A model generated the notes under the pieces. The model was not told the DNA's origin. It saw only the letters and a program-made list of their open reading frames with translations, and searched no databases. The position numbers were made by a program, and so were the translations under genes. From NCBI GenBank assembly GCA_964371865.1, contig CAYJOR010000003.1:43343-107342 (forward strand): a DNA stretch of 64,000 nucleotides. The letters run 5' to 3'. This document shows, one piece after another, positions 18,178 through 27,567 of this stretch. Positions within the stretch are counted from its first letter, which is position 1; the number at the start of each line of letters is the position of its first letter. Source of the stretch: CAYJAZ01 sp964371865. Lineage in GTDB: Bacteria; Desulfobacterota; Desulfovibrionia; Desulfovibrionales; Desulfovibrionaceae.

Positions 18178-19104
18178 TTATTTTAGTCCTTCAACATATT
18201 TTGAAGCGGTATTTGCTGCAATAGCGCCGTCTGAACATGCTGTAATTACTTGGCGAAGTTGTTTTACTGTAATATCGCCTGCTGCGAAAACACCTTCAAC
18301 TTTAGTTTGCATTTTGCTATCAGCCTCAATGCAACCAAATTTATCAAGGATGCCTAGATCAGCACAGAAAGAAGATACCGGCTCAAGTCCAATATATTCA
18401 AACACTCCATTACAAGTTACATGACGCTCGGTAGCATCTTCTTTGGTAGACTTGAAGCGGATACCCTCAAGTGATGATGAACCAGTAAACTCAAGAATAT
18501 CTTGATAAGGATAAATATCAACATTTTCCATATCGCGCAACTTATCGCAAGCTTTAGGGTCAGCGGTGAGGTCAAACATAGTTACAACAGTGAGTTTATT
18601 TACTATGCCGGCAAGATAAATAGACTCTTCTACTGCAGAGTTTCCACCGCCTATAACAACAACATCTTTACCACGGTATTGTGCACCATCACAGATAGCA
18701 CACCAGCTTATACCATTACCTGTGAACTGTTCTTCACCAGGTATATTCAATTTGCGTGGGCGAGTTCCTGATGCTATGATAACTGAATGTGCTTCATAGA
18801 TACAGTTATCTTCTTCACAAGCAATTTCTTTGATTGTGCCTTTATCTTTGATGCTTACAACTGTTTTATAGTCAAATTCTACACCTAATTCTTGAGTGTG
18901 CTCAAACATTTTAATTGCAAGTTCAGCACCGCCTAATTGCCCAAGAGCAGGGTAGTTTTCAATTTCATTTGTATTGATAATTTGCCCGCCTGGAGCTAAT
19001 TTATCAAGAAGTAAAACCTTCATGTTTGCACGAATTGCATAGATAGCCGCAGTCATACCGGCAGGGCCGGCACCAACAATAACAACATCATAAATGTTTG
19101 ACAT
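18178..19104 (-). CDS. trxB: Thioredoxin reductase
   Basis: 308 aa low-molecular-weight flavoprotein. It has an FAD motif VGAGPAGMTAA at residues 10-20, a redox-active CAIC (Cys135, Cys138), a nucleotide motif VVIGGGNSAVEE after it, and the C-terminal FAD motif GVFAAGDIT. It passes electrons from NAD(P)H to the thioredoxin encoded immediately downstream. GAGGG precedes the start. Length and order of motifs are normal. Coenzyme preference cannot be fixed by eye. Confidence 0.95.
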   Translation of the reverse strand: MSNIYDVVIVGAGPAGMTAAIYAIRANMKVLLLDKLAPGGQIINTNEIENYPALGQLGGAELAIKMFEHTQELGVEFDYKTVVSIKDKGTIKEIACEEDNCIYEAHSVIIASGTRPRKLNIPGEEQFTGNGISWCAICDGAQYRGKDVVVIGGGNSAVEESIYLAGIVNKLTVVTMFDLTADPKACDKLRDMENVDIYPYQDILEFTGSSSLEGIRFKSTKEDATERHVTCNGVFEYIGLEPVSSFCADLGILDKFGCIEADSKMQTKVEGVFAAGDITVKQLRQVITACSDGAIAANTASKYVEGLK

Positions 19105-19410
19105 GATTCCCTCTTTATTTCAATTATATATTTATTGATTTAGTGGTTATATTTTATATGGTCAGTGGTAATACTTACTTTATATACGGCGTGAAGAGCT
19201 TGCTAGTTTAAGTTATAAAATAGAGTAAACGTTTCACGGCATATAAAGATTAGTTTTATTGTTACAGAAAAGTTTTTAGAATATCATTTTAGTTTAAATA
19301 AATTGTTTAGCAAGATATTGTTATTATAACAATAAGTAAATAAAAATGTCTATTCACTATTTTTTAACAGATATTAAGTTTTTCTTAATTTATTTCTATA
19401 GTAAGAAAAA

Positions 19411-19794
19411 TTAATCTATAACAGCAATAGCTTCAATTTCAATTTTCACATTTTTCGGTAGGGTTTTAACCGCAACGCAAGAACGAGCAGGAAAATTCTC
19501 TGTAAAGTAAGAAGAATAAACTTCATTTATTTGTGCAAAATCGTCCATATCGCTAAGGAAGACAGTTGTTTTTACAACGTTTTCGGCTTTAGCATTTGCT
19601 TCATTCAATACTGCAAAAAGATTTTTCAAAGACTGTTCAGCCTGTTCCGCAGCAGTTTCACCAACGATTGAACCTGTTTCAGGGTCAAGCGGTATAGATC
19701 CGGAGGTGAAAAGCATATTTCCAACTTTTACAGCTTGCGAATAAGGGCCGATTGCTTTAGGCGCTTTATCTGTGGATATAATATCTTTTTTCAT
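19411..19794 (-). CDS. ridA: RidA-family enamine/imine deaminase
   Basis: 127 aa, the usual length of RidA/YjgF/UK114. It has the family C-terminal signature with the substrate-binding arginine in FPARSCVAVKTLP, and an N-terminal AIGPYSQAVKVG motif. It hydrolyses reactive enamine/imine intermediates from PLP enzymes and so protects PLP-dependent metabolism. Monocistronic. Identification is firm from the two motifs. Confidence 0.93.
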   Translation of the reverse strand: MKKDIISTDKAPKAIGPYSQAVKVGNMLFTSGSIPLDPETGSIVGETAAEQAEQSLKNLFAVLNEANAKAENVVKTTVFLSDMDDFAQINEVYSSYFTENFPARSCVAVKTLPKNVKIEIEAIAVID

Positions 19795-20316
19795 GTTTTC
19801 CTTTATCTATTTTAGTTATAGTTTAGAAGCGATATGCTTTTTTGTTGACTTATGAACAAAAAAGTTTTTTAAAAAATACATATAAATATTCTTTAGATGT
19901 ATTTTTTTTTGTTACTCGGTATTGAGTAATCGCAAAAATATTATTGCGCCATTTATGTATATCTTTTTTTTTATAATTCGTCAAGCATATAGGTGAAGTG
20001 GAAAAGTATTTTTTCACAAATGATGAGAGTCACGTTATTTCAATTTATGCGTATAAAGTAGGTTTGAGAAATAGATATTGCTATGTCTTCTAACATATTG
20101 ATTTATTGAAAATGTTTTTTTATGGAAAGAAGAATCTTGAAGGGGGGGAGTCATAAATTAGAATAAGGTTGATGAAAGTAGTTGATGTAAGCTTATGACT
20201 TGACGTATCATACAGTCTAGTATAGAATAAAGGTTCTTGGTATCTAAGAAATATATTTGATGATTGTGTCAGAGTTTTAGAGTTTGAGTAATCACAAATT
20301 GCATTAAGGGGGTTTT
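19795..20316. other. Divergent intergenic region with a solo R2 terminus
   Basis: About 520 bases without a gene. Position 20032-20054 carries ACGTTATTTCAATTTATG, matching the terminal repeat of the R2 element at 26490. TTGACG at 20200 and TATAGA at 20221 (15-nt spacer) could be a weak promoter for the cytochrome gene at 20317. Otherwise only AT-rich sequence. Confidence 0.5.
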
Positions 20317-20625
20317 ATGAAAAGCATTTCTCCTTTGTTTACAGTATTCTTAGTATTTACATTATTGATAGTTTCGTTTTTGATAGGGAGTTTTGCAATT
20401 GCGAATGAAAGCGCAGGCCAAAAGCTTTATCAACCGTGTTCAAATTGTCATACAGAGGCAAATAAGAAGCTTTTTGGTAAAGATGAAACATATCTATTAA
20501 ACAAGATAAATGGCTTTGCTGAAGGAAGCTTTAGTGCAGGTTCTGGAAAAAAAATGCAGGATTTACTAAGCCCACTTTCTACGGAGCAAAGAAGCGAGCT
20601 AGCGAAATATATCAGTACAAAGTAA
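20317..20625 (+). CDS. Periplasmic monoheme cytochrome c
   Basis: 102 aa with a signal/anchor segment (residues 8-29) and one haem site CSNCH at 41-45. A methionine in SGKKMQDLL (about residue 79) is the likely sixth ligand. The C-terminal helix AELAKYIS is typical of class I cytochromes. It is a distant paralogue of the cytochrome at 13352. AGGGGG precedes the ATG. No partner oxidoreductase adjoins it. Confidence 0.88.
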   Translation: MKSISPLFTVFLVFTLLIVSFLIGSFAIANESAGQKLYQPCSNCHTEANKKLFGKDETYLLNKINGFAEGSFSAGSGKKMQDLLSPLSTEQRSELAKYISTK

Positions 20626-20769
20626 AAACTTATTAGGTTTACCGATTCCTTGATAAAATGCGAAATTTATATTTTGACGACACTATCTAGGTATAAAATA
20701 AGAAAATTTTCAGAAGTACAAAAAAAAGCTTGCAATCTTTTTTGATATCCTGTATAAGTTTTCTTCGCT

Positions 20770-20861
20770 GGAAAGGTGTCCGAGTTGGCCGAAGGAGCAC
20801 GATTGGAAATCGTGTGATGGCTTATCCCCATCCAAGAGTTCGAATCTCTTCCTTTCCGCCA
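20770..20861 (+). tRNA. tRNA-Ser (anticodon GGA)
   Basis: A class II tRNA of 92 nt. Acceptor arms GGAAAGG and CCTTTCC pair, the discriminator is G and CCA is encoded. The anticodon stem-loop CACGA-TTGGAAA-TCGTG gives anticodon GGA. A long variable arm follows (GATGGCTTATCCCCATC), then the T arm AGAGTTCGAATCTCT. All arms fold by eye. Confidence 0.95.
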
Positions 20862-21099
20862 CATAAAAAAATATTAGAGTCTCATAATGTATATAAACCA
20901 TTGTGAGGCTTTATTTTTTTAAGGGGTTAGCTTTACTTTATAAAAAATTAATGCAGCTGTATTTTGAAGATAAATAAGTAAACCTCCAGTAAGAGCCCTA
21001 GGAAAGATATCTTAAAGGAGGAATACACTAGTTTTCATAAATTATTTTTATTAAATTCAAATTGTTAGGAAAATTTATTTACCTGTCAGAGATAAAAAA

Positions 21100-22122
21100 T
21101 TAAATTCCTTTACCGAAAGAACACGCAGGATAGTGACAAACTTTGCAATTTTCACAGAGTCCACCGTGGGCGAGTTGAATGATATCATGCTTTGTTACAC
21201 GAATTCCGGCAAGTATTTTCGGCATAACGATATCGAAAATGCTTGCTTTGTGATACATGACACAGCCGGGTAAACCTACGATTGGAATAGTTCCTTTATA
21301 GGCGAGCATAAACATTGCACCCGGAAAAATTGGTGCGCCATAAGTAACAACTTCATCAGCTACTTGTTTGATTGCTGCAGGGGTTTTATCGTCAGGATCT
21401 ACGCTCATTCCACCGGTAACAGCGATGAAATCTGCGCCATTTGCAAGGGCAGCTTCAATTGCATTTATGGTAGTTTCTGTTTCGTCAGGTGTTATTTCGC
21501 AGGAATGAAGTGAGCTATTCCAGTTATCGAATTTTTTCTTAAGGATTGGAGTAAAAGCATCTTCAATGCGACCTTTATACACTTCACTGCCTGTTACAAC
21601 TAAACCAACTTTCAAACTTTTAAATGGTGTCACAGTCAATAAAGATTCTGCATTTGCACAGCTTTCTTCTACCGCTTTAATAGATGCTTCACTTACTGCG
21701 AGCGGAATTACTCGCGTGCCGGCAACTACACGATTTACATCAATTTCTTGCATTGAATGTAAGGTTGCTATCGTGACATCAGGAATACTATTGAGCTTGT
21801 TAAGAAGTGGAATGTTTATTTTTAAAAGTCCTTGAACTGTACTCTTAAAGCTTATTTTACCTTCTTCCGGTTTGCCATAAGTAATATTTTCACCTGAAAT
21901 TGCTTTTGCAATCCTATAAGCGGCGTCATCTTCATGGACTAAACCATCGTCTTCCCAGATATAAATATTTTCTTTACCGATTCTGAGAAAATGTTCAACA
22001 TCTTCTTCCTGAATAAGATGACCGCGTGAAAAAGCTACCTTTTTATGTTTGCCCGGTAGAATCTCTGTAATGTCATGGCAAAGTTTCATGCCAACCGCTT
22101 CTCTAACTGATATCGCCTTCAT
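21100..22122 (-). CDS. Molybdopterin-binding (MoeA/MogA-like) protein with C-terminal cysteine motif
   Basis: 340 aa. The MoCF-type domain at about 170-310 has VVTGSEVYKGRI, TGGMSVDPDDKTP and a GLPGCVMYH loop, all typical of molybdopterin-binding proteins. An N-terminal region resembles the MoeA linker. The C-terminus carries CENCKVCHYPACSFGKG, a possible metal or cluster site not found in MoeA itself. It lies downstream of the aldehyde oxidoreductase on the same strand, so cofactor insertion into that enzyme is the likely job. Confidence 0.8.
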   Translation of the reverse strand: MKAISVREAVGMKLCHDITEILPGKHKKVAFSRGHLIQEEDVEHFLRIGKENIYIWEDDGLVHEDDAAYRIAKAISGENITYGKPEEGKISFKSTVQGLLKINIPLLNKLNSIPDVTIATLHSMQEIDVNRVVAGTRVIPLAVSEASIKAVEESCANAESLLTVTPFKSLKVGLVVTGSEVYKGRIEDAFTPILKKKFDNWNSSLHSCEITPDETETTINAIEAALANGADFIAVTGGMSVDPDDKTPAAIKQVADEVVTYGAPIFPGAMFMLAYKGTIPIVGLPGCVMYHKASIFDIVMPKILAGIRVTKHDIIQLAHGGLCENCKVCHYPACSFGKGI

Positions 22123-22405
22123 ATGTGTATCCTTAGTCTATTTTTTATCTCTAACGGTTAGGAGATAATCCCCGTGAAGAAAGTTTTCTTTGAAACCCAT
22201 TTTTTTTATTTGCAAGCTTACAAAAGTAATATGTGTTTTCAAAAAAAGTATGTATTCTAAAGAATAGAATACTAAATAAGTAAAAATTTGTAAATAGTTA
22301 TGAGGTAGAAAATATTATTTTATGTAAGTATAATCTGAAAAAAGCTTGGTTAAAAAATTAACGTAATTGTGTTTTAAGGAAGTGGGAGAGAATTCATTCA
22401 ATGCT

Positions 22406-22454
22406 AGAGAGGGGAAAAGCTTATTTTTATAAAAAAACGTGCTCTCCCCCTCTT
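22406..22454. repeat. G-rich hairpin repeat family R2, copy d
   Basis: AGAGAGGGGAAAAGC and GCTCTCCCCCTCT-type arms enclose an A/T-rich loop. AAGGAAGTGGGAGAG precedes it, as in copy f. It lies just after the aldehyde oxidoreductase stop and may act as a terminator there. Confidence 0.6.
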
Positions 22455-22465
22455 GAAAAAACTAG

Positions 22466-25285
22466 TTATTTATTATCTACACGAGTTTTTTGTAGATAAT
22501 CCATACGTTCGTAGAGTTCACAACCTAAATCAAAAGGAGCTTGTTTGAATTCTTCGCCTCTAGCAAGAGCATCAATGCCTGCTTTTACTTTGTCAGGTGA
22601 AGCTGGAAGGGTAGTGATACGTACGCCTGTAGCATTATTGATAGCGTTCATGATTGCAACGTGACCACTGCTTTGGAAGCCTTCAGCACATCCTGTAGAT
22701 CCGTGAGGTCCGTTTTTACGTTCTGTAACTTGGAATACAACGTTGATATCGTCAGGTACGTCGATACAGCGCGCTACACCAGCACCACGAAGGGTTTCGT
22801 GTTTTTGCATATCATCGTAGTTTTCACTAAGTGCAAAGCCAACACTGTGAGCGAATCCGCCCCATGCTTGACCAAGAACAGCGTGAGTACTACCTACAAC
22901 GCCAATATCAGTGATAATATTTGCATTTTCCACAGTTACTTTACCTGTTTCAACATCAACAGATACTTCAACCACGTTTACAACATAGTTTTGAGCTACG
23001 TTACCATAGCCATGACCTGTATCTTTATTGATATCAGATGATAAATCTTCGTAATCTCCATGGAAACGAGTTGGTAAGCCTTCTGCTTCCATTTCTTCCC
23101 AAGTGCGGTAGCTACCGTCAGCTTTAGCCATAGCAGCAAGCATTTTTCCTGCTGCATCAAGAATTGCTAAACCGGCAACGTGGTGTGAACGGCTACCTGA
23201 TGCTGGGCCAGTATCTGGGCAAGTTGCGGTATCGTTCATAACAAGGTGAATTTGTTCCTGTGTAATGTTAAGTGCTCTAAGTGATTCGTGGGCATGAACT
23301 GTAAGACCAAAGTCAGCACCTTGACCTACGTCAGCCCAAGTTGCGTACACGTTTACACCACCATCTTTACGTAATTCAAGGTCAACATGTGAGTGATCCG
23401 GCACTTTAGAAACGTGATAACCACCAAGAGCAAGACCAACACCATATTTTACTTTGTCATTAGAAAGTTCTTTTGCTTTCTTTTTACCGGCTTCGTAATA
23501 TGGTTTAGCTTTTTCCATTAATTGTGGCATTACATATTCACGATAAGGAACTGAAGTTGATGATAGTGTTCCTTCGTGTGCAAGGTTGTTGTAGCGGAAA
23601 TCATAAGGGTCAATTCCCATTTTTTCAGCTAACATTTCAATGATTTGTTCGCCCATCATATAAGTTTGCGGTGAACCAAAAGCGCGATATGCTGTACCGT
23701 AGTTTGAGTTACTGAATGCTGTACGGTTAAGAGCACGTATATTTGGAATATCGTAGTAGTTGCCGATGAAACGAATAACTTTAGTTGATAAGTTGCCTGC
23801 CATTTCGCTATAAGCACCGTGATCGATACCTTGTAAGCTATCCATAGCAATGAGTTTACCGTTTTTATCACATGCTAAACGCGCGTTTGAGAATACAGGT
23901 GAACGTTTACCGGTTGTATGTTGATGTTCTTCATAGCTCAAATCCATAGCAACAGGAGCGTTTAATGCAAGAGCACAAACAGCAGTTAAAGCATAGTTGC
24001 CAGGTGACATACTATAACCAAAGCTACCGCCCGCCTCATTACCTATGATACGGATATCTTTAGGAGCAAGACCAATAGCATCAGCCATTTGTGGAATAAT
24101 ACCATAGAGGAACTGAGTTTTACACTGGATAGCAACGCCATCAGCATGTGGATACGCATGAACGATTTCTGGTTCAATAGGAAGGTGTGGTTGTCTTGTT
24201 GTGCTGAATGAGCCTTCTGCAACGATAACATCATCACGTTTAAATATTTCGCGAGTGTCTTCACCTTTATAAAGTGGCTGTTCCATATAGATATTTGGAA
24301 TGCCTGGATGAACTTCTTCTGCACCAGCTTTTGCAGCATCCATGAAGTTTAACATTGGAGTTTGTTGAGTGAAGTTTACTTCAACTAAGGCAGCAGCTTT
24401 TCTTGCTTTTTCACGTGTGCTTGCAGCAACAACAGCTATAACATCACCATATCTGTAAACTTCATCTTCCACTAAAACAGGGCGCTCTTTACCATGGCAA
24501 AGACTGTGTACAACACCTTGAGGTGCAACGAATCTGTTAGTACCTTTAACGTCTTTAGCAGTGATAACAGCTTTTACGCCTTCTACTTCCATAGCTTTTG
24601 AAGTATCAATACTATTCACTTTTGCTCTGTGAGTTTTAGCAATGACTGGCGCAAGATGATATGTACCTTCCGGCATAGCAAGAGAAATATCTCCACCGTA
24701 GTTACATGTTCCTGTTACACGAGAAACACCTTTAGGTTTAACCATATCAGAGCCATAAAGTTTTCCACCTTCAGGATTTTTAGGATAAAGCTCTTCCATA
24801 GTTTTTTCGCCACGCATAACTTCAGCAGCAGCCATAACAGCGTCGATAATAGGTTTGTAACCTGTGCAACGACAAACGTTATTATTTTTAGTAAACCATT
24901 CACGCACTTCTTGACGTGTTGGTTTTGGATTTGCAGTCAATAAAGCTTTAGCAGATAAAATAAATCCAGGTGAACAAAAACCACACTGAACAGCTGCATA
25001 GGTTAAAAAAGCTTGTTGTAGTGGATGAAGGTGCGCCGCAGTTCCTACACCTTCGATTGTTTCAATAACAGAGTAATCTTTGATGGCTTTCATTTTACGA
25101 AGACATGCACGGGTTACTTTATTATCAAGAATAAGGCTACATGCACCACAGTGACCTGCTCTACAAGCAACTTTAGTTCCAGTTAAACCCATTTTACGTA
25201 AAACATCAACCAATAAATCATCGTTGTTGCACAGAACTTCACGCTCTACACCGTTAATGTTGAGAATAGCTCTTCTAATACTCAT
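22466..25285 (-). CDS. mop: Molybdenum aldehyde oxidoreductase, Mop type
   Basis: 939 aa from the ATG with AGGAG six bases upstream (MSIRRAIL). Member of the xanthine oxidase family, one chain as in Desulfovibrio gigas Mop: an N-terminal plant-type [2Fe-2S] domain (Cys41, 46, 49, 61), a helical second [2Fe-2S] domain (Cys101, 104, 138, 140), and the molybdopterin domains from about 180 on, with GEAGGSFGYS-type, AFGSPQ and SGSRSH motifs and a C-terminal AEGFQSSGH near the catalytic glutamate. No FAD domain. It oxidises aldehydes to acids with molybdopterin cytosine dinucleotide. The molybdopterin-binding gene follows on the same strand. Confidence 0.93.
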   Translation of the reverse strand: MSIRRAILNINGVEREVLCNNDDLLVDVLRKMGLTGTKVACRAGHCGACSLILDNKVTRACLRKMKAIKDYSVIETIEGVGTAAHLHPLQQAFLTYAAVQCGFCSPGFILSAKALLTANPKPTRQEVREWFTKNNNVCRCTGYKPIIDAVMAAAEVMRGEKTMEELYPKNPEGGKLYGSDMVKPKGVSRVTGTCNYGGDISLAMPEGTYHLAPVIAKTHRAKVNSIDTSKAMEVEGVKAVITAKDVKGTNRFVAPQGVVHSLCHGKERPVLVEDEVYRYGDVIAVVAASTREKARKAAALVEVNFTQQTPMLNFMDAAKAGAEEVHPGIPNIYMEQPLYKGEDTREIFKRDDVIVAEGSFSTTRQPHLPIEPEIVHAYPHADGVAIQCKTQFLYGIIPQMADAIGLAPKDIRIIGNEAGGSFGYSMSPGNYALTAVCALALNAPVAMDLSYEEHQHTTGKRSPVFSNARLACDKNGKLIAMDSLQGIDHGAYSEMAGNLSTKVIRFIGNYYDIPNIRALNRTAFSNSNYGTAYRAFGSPQTYMMGEQIIEMLAEKMGIDPYDFRYNNLAHEGTLSSTSVPYREYVMPQLMEKAKPYYEAGKKKAKELSNDKVKYGVGLALGGYHVSKVPDHSHVDLELRKDGGVNVYATWADVGQGADFGLTVHAHESLRALNITQEQIHLVMNDTATCPDTGPASGSRSHHVAGLAILDAAGKMLAAMAKADGSYRTWEEMEAEGLPTRFHGDYEDLSSDINKDTGHGYGNVAQNYVVNVVEVSVDVETGKVTVENANIITDIGVVGSTHAVLGQAWGGFAHSVGFALSENYDDMQKHETLRGAGVARCIDVPDDINVVFQVTERKNGPHGSTGCAEGFQSSGHVAIMNAINNATGVRITTLPASPDKVKAGIDALARGEEFKQAPFDLGCELYERMDYLQKTRVDNK

Positions 25286-25390
25286 GAACGCTCCTAAAAT
25301 AATCATGTTTTAAAAAATATTAAGCAGTTAAAATATAAAACAAAAGTTTACTTCTATTCTAATTTTATATTACCCTCAAAATTAGAACAG

Positions 25391-25546
25391 CTAAGGTATG
25401 TTTCTAAATTCATTCTTTTGCATTTTTTCTTCCTTAAAGGTGATTATTTATTCCGCTTATATATCTTTATAATACACTGTACGTCATAAGAAAATACTTT
25501 AAGTTGAAAATTCCACAAAGTCTCATAATTCAGAAACACACCTTAG
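25391..25546. repeat. R1 miniature element, full copy
   Basis: About 155 bp bounded by inverted termini CTAAGGTATGTTTCTAAATT and AATTCAGAAACACACCTTAG. The interior includes GAAAATTCCACAAA, shared with other R1 copies. No ORF. It lies upstream of the aldehyde oxidoreductase gene. Confidence 0.75.
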
Positions 25547-25866
25547 TAAATATCTTGAATTATATGAACAATAAAAAGTTTATTATGCTTTAACAAGCAT
25601 TGATAAATTTGTCAACCTATGCAATTATTTTTATACAACCTTAAATGATGCTTTTTATCTAGTTGATATGATATGTTATTTTTTTAAAAATCTTCAAAAA
25701 AGTTATTGCTTGGGAAAATTCTCATTATTAACGAAAAAAGAAGAGAAGTTTCTTTATTTGGCTTATATACATGTAAAATAATACATGATAAAAAAATTAA
25801 TTATTTTATTTAAATTGTAATCTTTCTCATAAAAAATATAGATAGTAAATCTATATTAATAAAAAA

Positions 25867-25899
25867 GAAAACAGAGCCTTACTCGAAGTCTCTGTTTTC
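25867..25899 (-). terminator. Terminator-like hairpin
   Basis: GAAAACAGAG and CTCTGTTTTC arms with a 13-nt loop, about 57 bases past the end of the YccF gene on the minus strand. Confidence 0.6.
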
Positions 25900-25916
25900 C
25901 TGAATTGACAAAAGTG

Positions 25917-25958
25917 TCTAGGGTATGTTTCTAAAATAAATTTAGAAATTACACACTA
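25917..25958. repeat. Collapsed R1 element (two termini back to back)
   Basis: TAGGGTATGTTTCTAAA, five bases, then TTTAGAAATTACACACTA. The two inverted termini nearly touch, so the element forms a hairpin. The right arm reaches the stop codon of the YccF-like gene. Confidence 0.65.
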
Positions 25959-26414
25959 ACCAACATATTTTTTAACTTGATCCTCGTGTTTTTTGGAGTT
26001 GATAGCGTTTTCAACGCTGTGATGCACACAAATTTTTCCAACAGGATTAAGGTGAACACCAACGCTTTTGAAAACAACAAGACCAACCGGAATCCCTACA
26101 ACAGTAAGACATAACGCAATTGCTTGAAGTGCAGTACATATAGCAAGAATCAATCCTATTGGGAAATAGATAATTCTAATAATGAACGAATATGTTTTCC
26201 AAAGTGCATTTTGATTTAAATTCGTATCAGAAATAGATACCATAGAATAAGTGAAAGGAAGAAGTAAAAACTTAGAGTACTGAATTAATCCTAATCCAAT
26301 AGGAGCAGTAACAACAAGAACTGTAAGTAAAAGACCAATTAAAAAAGCACCTAAAGCAGATAGAAAACCACAGAATGGTATGTGCCAAAGGATATTTCCT
26401 ATAATTCGTAACAT
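25956..26414 (-). CDS. YccF-family inner-membrane protein (DUF307)
   Basis: 152 aa from the ATG preceded by GAGG at five bases (start MLRIIGNILWHIPFCG); an upstream ATG nine codons earlier is possible. Four hydrophobic segments. The two YccF half-motifs are visible, with RIIGNILWHIPF near the start and RIIYFPIGLILA in the second half. Function of the family is not established. Its 3' end overlaps a dispersed repeat terminus. Confidence 0.8.
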   Translation of the reverse strand: MLRIIGNILWHIPFCGFLSALGAFLIGLLLTVLVVTAPIGLGLIQYSKFLLLPFTYSMVSISDTNLNQNALWKTYSFIIRIIYFPIGLILAICTALQAIALCLTVVGIPVGLVVFKSVGVHLNPVGKICVHHSVENAINSKKHEDQVKKYVG

Positions 26415-26489
26415 AAAACCTCGCATAAATTTGTGTAACACGCAATTTATAGCACTTATGATAGACTGTCAAGAATAAGCTAATACCCC

Positions 26490-26678
26490 ACGTTATTCCA
26501 ATTTATGATTTCTTGAGGGGGAAAACCGCGTTTTTTCTTAAAAAACGAGTTTTTCCCCCTCAAAATCCCCCTTTCCTTAAAAAATAATTATTATTAATTC
26601 AAGAAATTATAGAATTTCTAATACTTTTATTTTAGTTGCTCTTGAAATATGTTTTATACGCATAAATTGGAATGACGT
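26490..26678. repeat. R2 element, copy b, with terminal inverted repeats
   Basis: About 189 bp bounded by ACGTTATTCCAATTTATG and its complement CATAAATTGGAATGACGT (one mismatch). The left part contains the G-rich hairpin at 26514-26562 (TGAGGGGGAAAACC and GTTTTTCCCCCTCA-type arms). No ORF. The ends and size fit a MITE-like element that carries the hairpin as cargo. The terminus recurs at 20032 and, diverged, at 13030. Confidence 0.75.
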
Positions 26679-26826
26679 ACCCTCACAAGCACGCTATTCT
26701 AATTCGCATTTAATTCCCCAAAAAAAATTTTATGCTATAATTAAAATCTCACCGCATGCACAAGTTTTGCGTAGCCATAAAACTAATGCGGTGAAATTAA
26801 AAGTTTTGTAAGGAAAGGGTGGGGGC

Positions 26827-26880
26827 TTGGGGGAGGGAAAACCTCAACTTTTTCAAAAGTTGTGGTTTTCCCTCCCCCAA
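26827..26880. repeat. G-rich hairpin repeat family R2, copy c
   Basis: TTGGGGGAGGGAAAACC and GGTTTTCCCTCCCCCAA arms, inner AACTTTT/AAAAGTT pairing, and a very short loop. This is the most perfect hairpin of the family. It stands upstream of the gene at 26998. Confidence 0.75.
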
Positions 26881-26997
26881 AATTCCAAATTAGAACGTTC
26901 TGTCTTCTCAATAATAAAGAGAAAAAAACTCTTGCAAGAAAATTATTATGGATATAGACTCATATAAAACATTATTTTTATCGTAAGGAGAATATTT

Positions 26998-27420
26998 ATG
27001 TCAACAGAACAAGCTTGCGCACAAGTGGACGCATGGTTAGGAAATTGGAGTGTTGATCCTTTAAATGCTAAAATTGCTTTTAATGGTTATTATAGTTGGT
27101 TGAAAGAACAAGGTGTAGAGCTTGAATTTAATGAGCGTCCTGGCATAAGTTATTCTTTACGTGCTAAACTAAGTTCACAAGAAAAAAGACCTCTTTTTGT
27201 GCTTGTAGATGTTGTAGATGATGATGCTGAAGAGCGTTGGTTGTCAGTTTGTTTTTACAACGATATGGTACAAGATCCTGATGAAATTGGTGACTTTGTT
27301 CCTACTGGTCTTATGGGGGAAGATGCACTTTGTCTAAACCTTGATGAGGATGACGCAAACATGAAAATCTATATTCAATCTCGTATTGAAGAAGCTGCCG
27401 AAAGCGCAAAAAAATACTAA
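26998..27420 (+). CDS. Conserved-looking hypothetical protein
   Basis: Not recognised. 140 aa, acidic, soluble, with AAGGAG well placed before the ATG. It has an N-terminal helix (ACAQVDAWLGNW), a compact alternating core (SYSLRAKLSS, PLFVLVDVVDDD, LSVCFYNDMV) and an acidic end. It is followed by its own strong terminator, so it is transcribed alone. No signal peptide or known motif. Possibly a small cytosolic adaptor; nothing in the context assigns a role. Confidence 0.65.
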   Translation: MSTEQACAQVDAWLGNWSVDPLNAKIAFNGYYSWLKEQGVELEFNERPGISYSLRAKLSSQEKRPLFVLVDVVDDDAEERWLSVCFYNDMVQDPDEIGDFVPTGLMGEDALCLNLDEDDANMKIYIQSRIEEAAESAKKY

Positions 27421-27430
27421 TATAATAGTG

Positions 27431-27460
27431 TAGGGCATGTTTTAGAACATGCCCTATTTT
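27431..27460 (+). terminator. Rho-independent terminator
   Basis: TAGGGCATGTT and AACATGCCCTA arms, a 4-nt loop and a T-run, 10 bases after the stop at 27420. Confidence 0.9.
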
Positions 27461-27567
27461 TATAAATTCCCAAAGAATAGATGTTTTCTACTAATTTGAT
27501 ATATTAATATTCATAAATAAGCCGAAAAGTAAGATTATACAACGAAACTTTAATTAGGAGCTCTACA

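Noticed and set aside
20667..20901. Minus-strand frames over the tRNA-Ser gene
   Set aside because: They are antisense to a well-folded tRNA and have no start signal.
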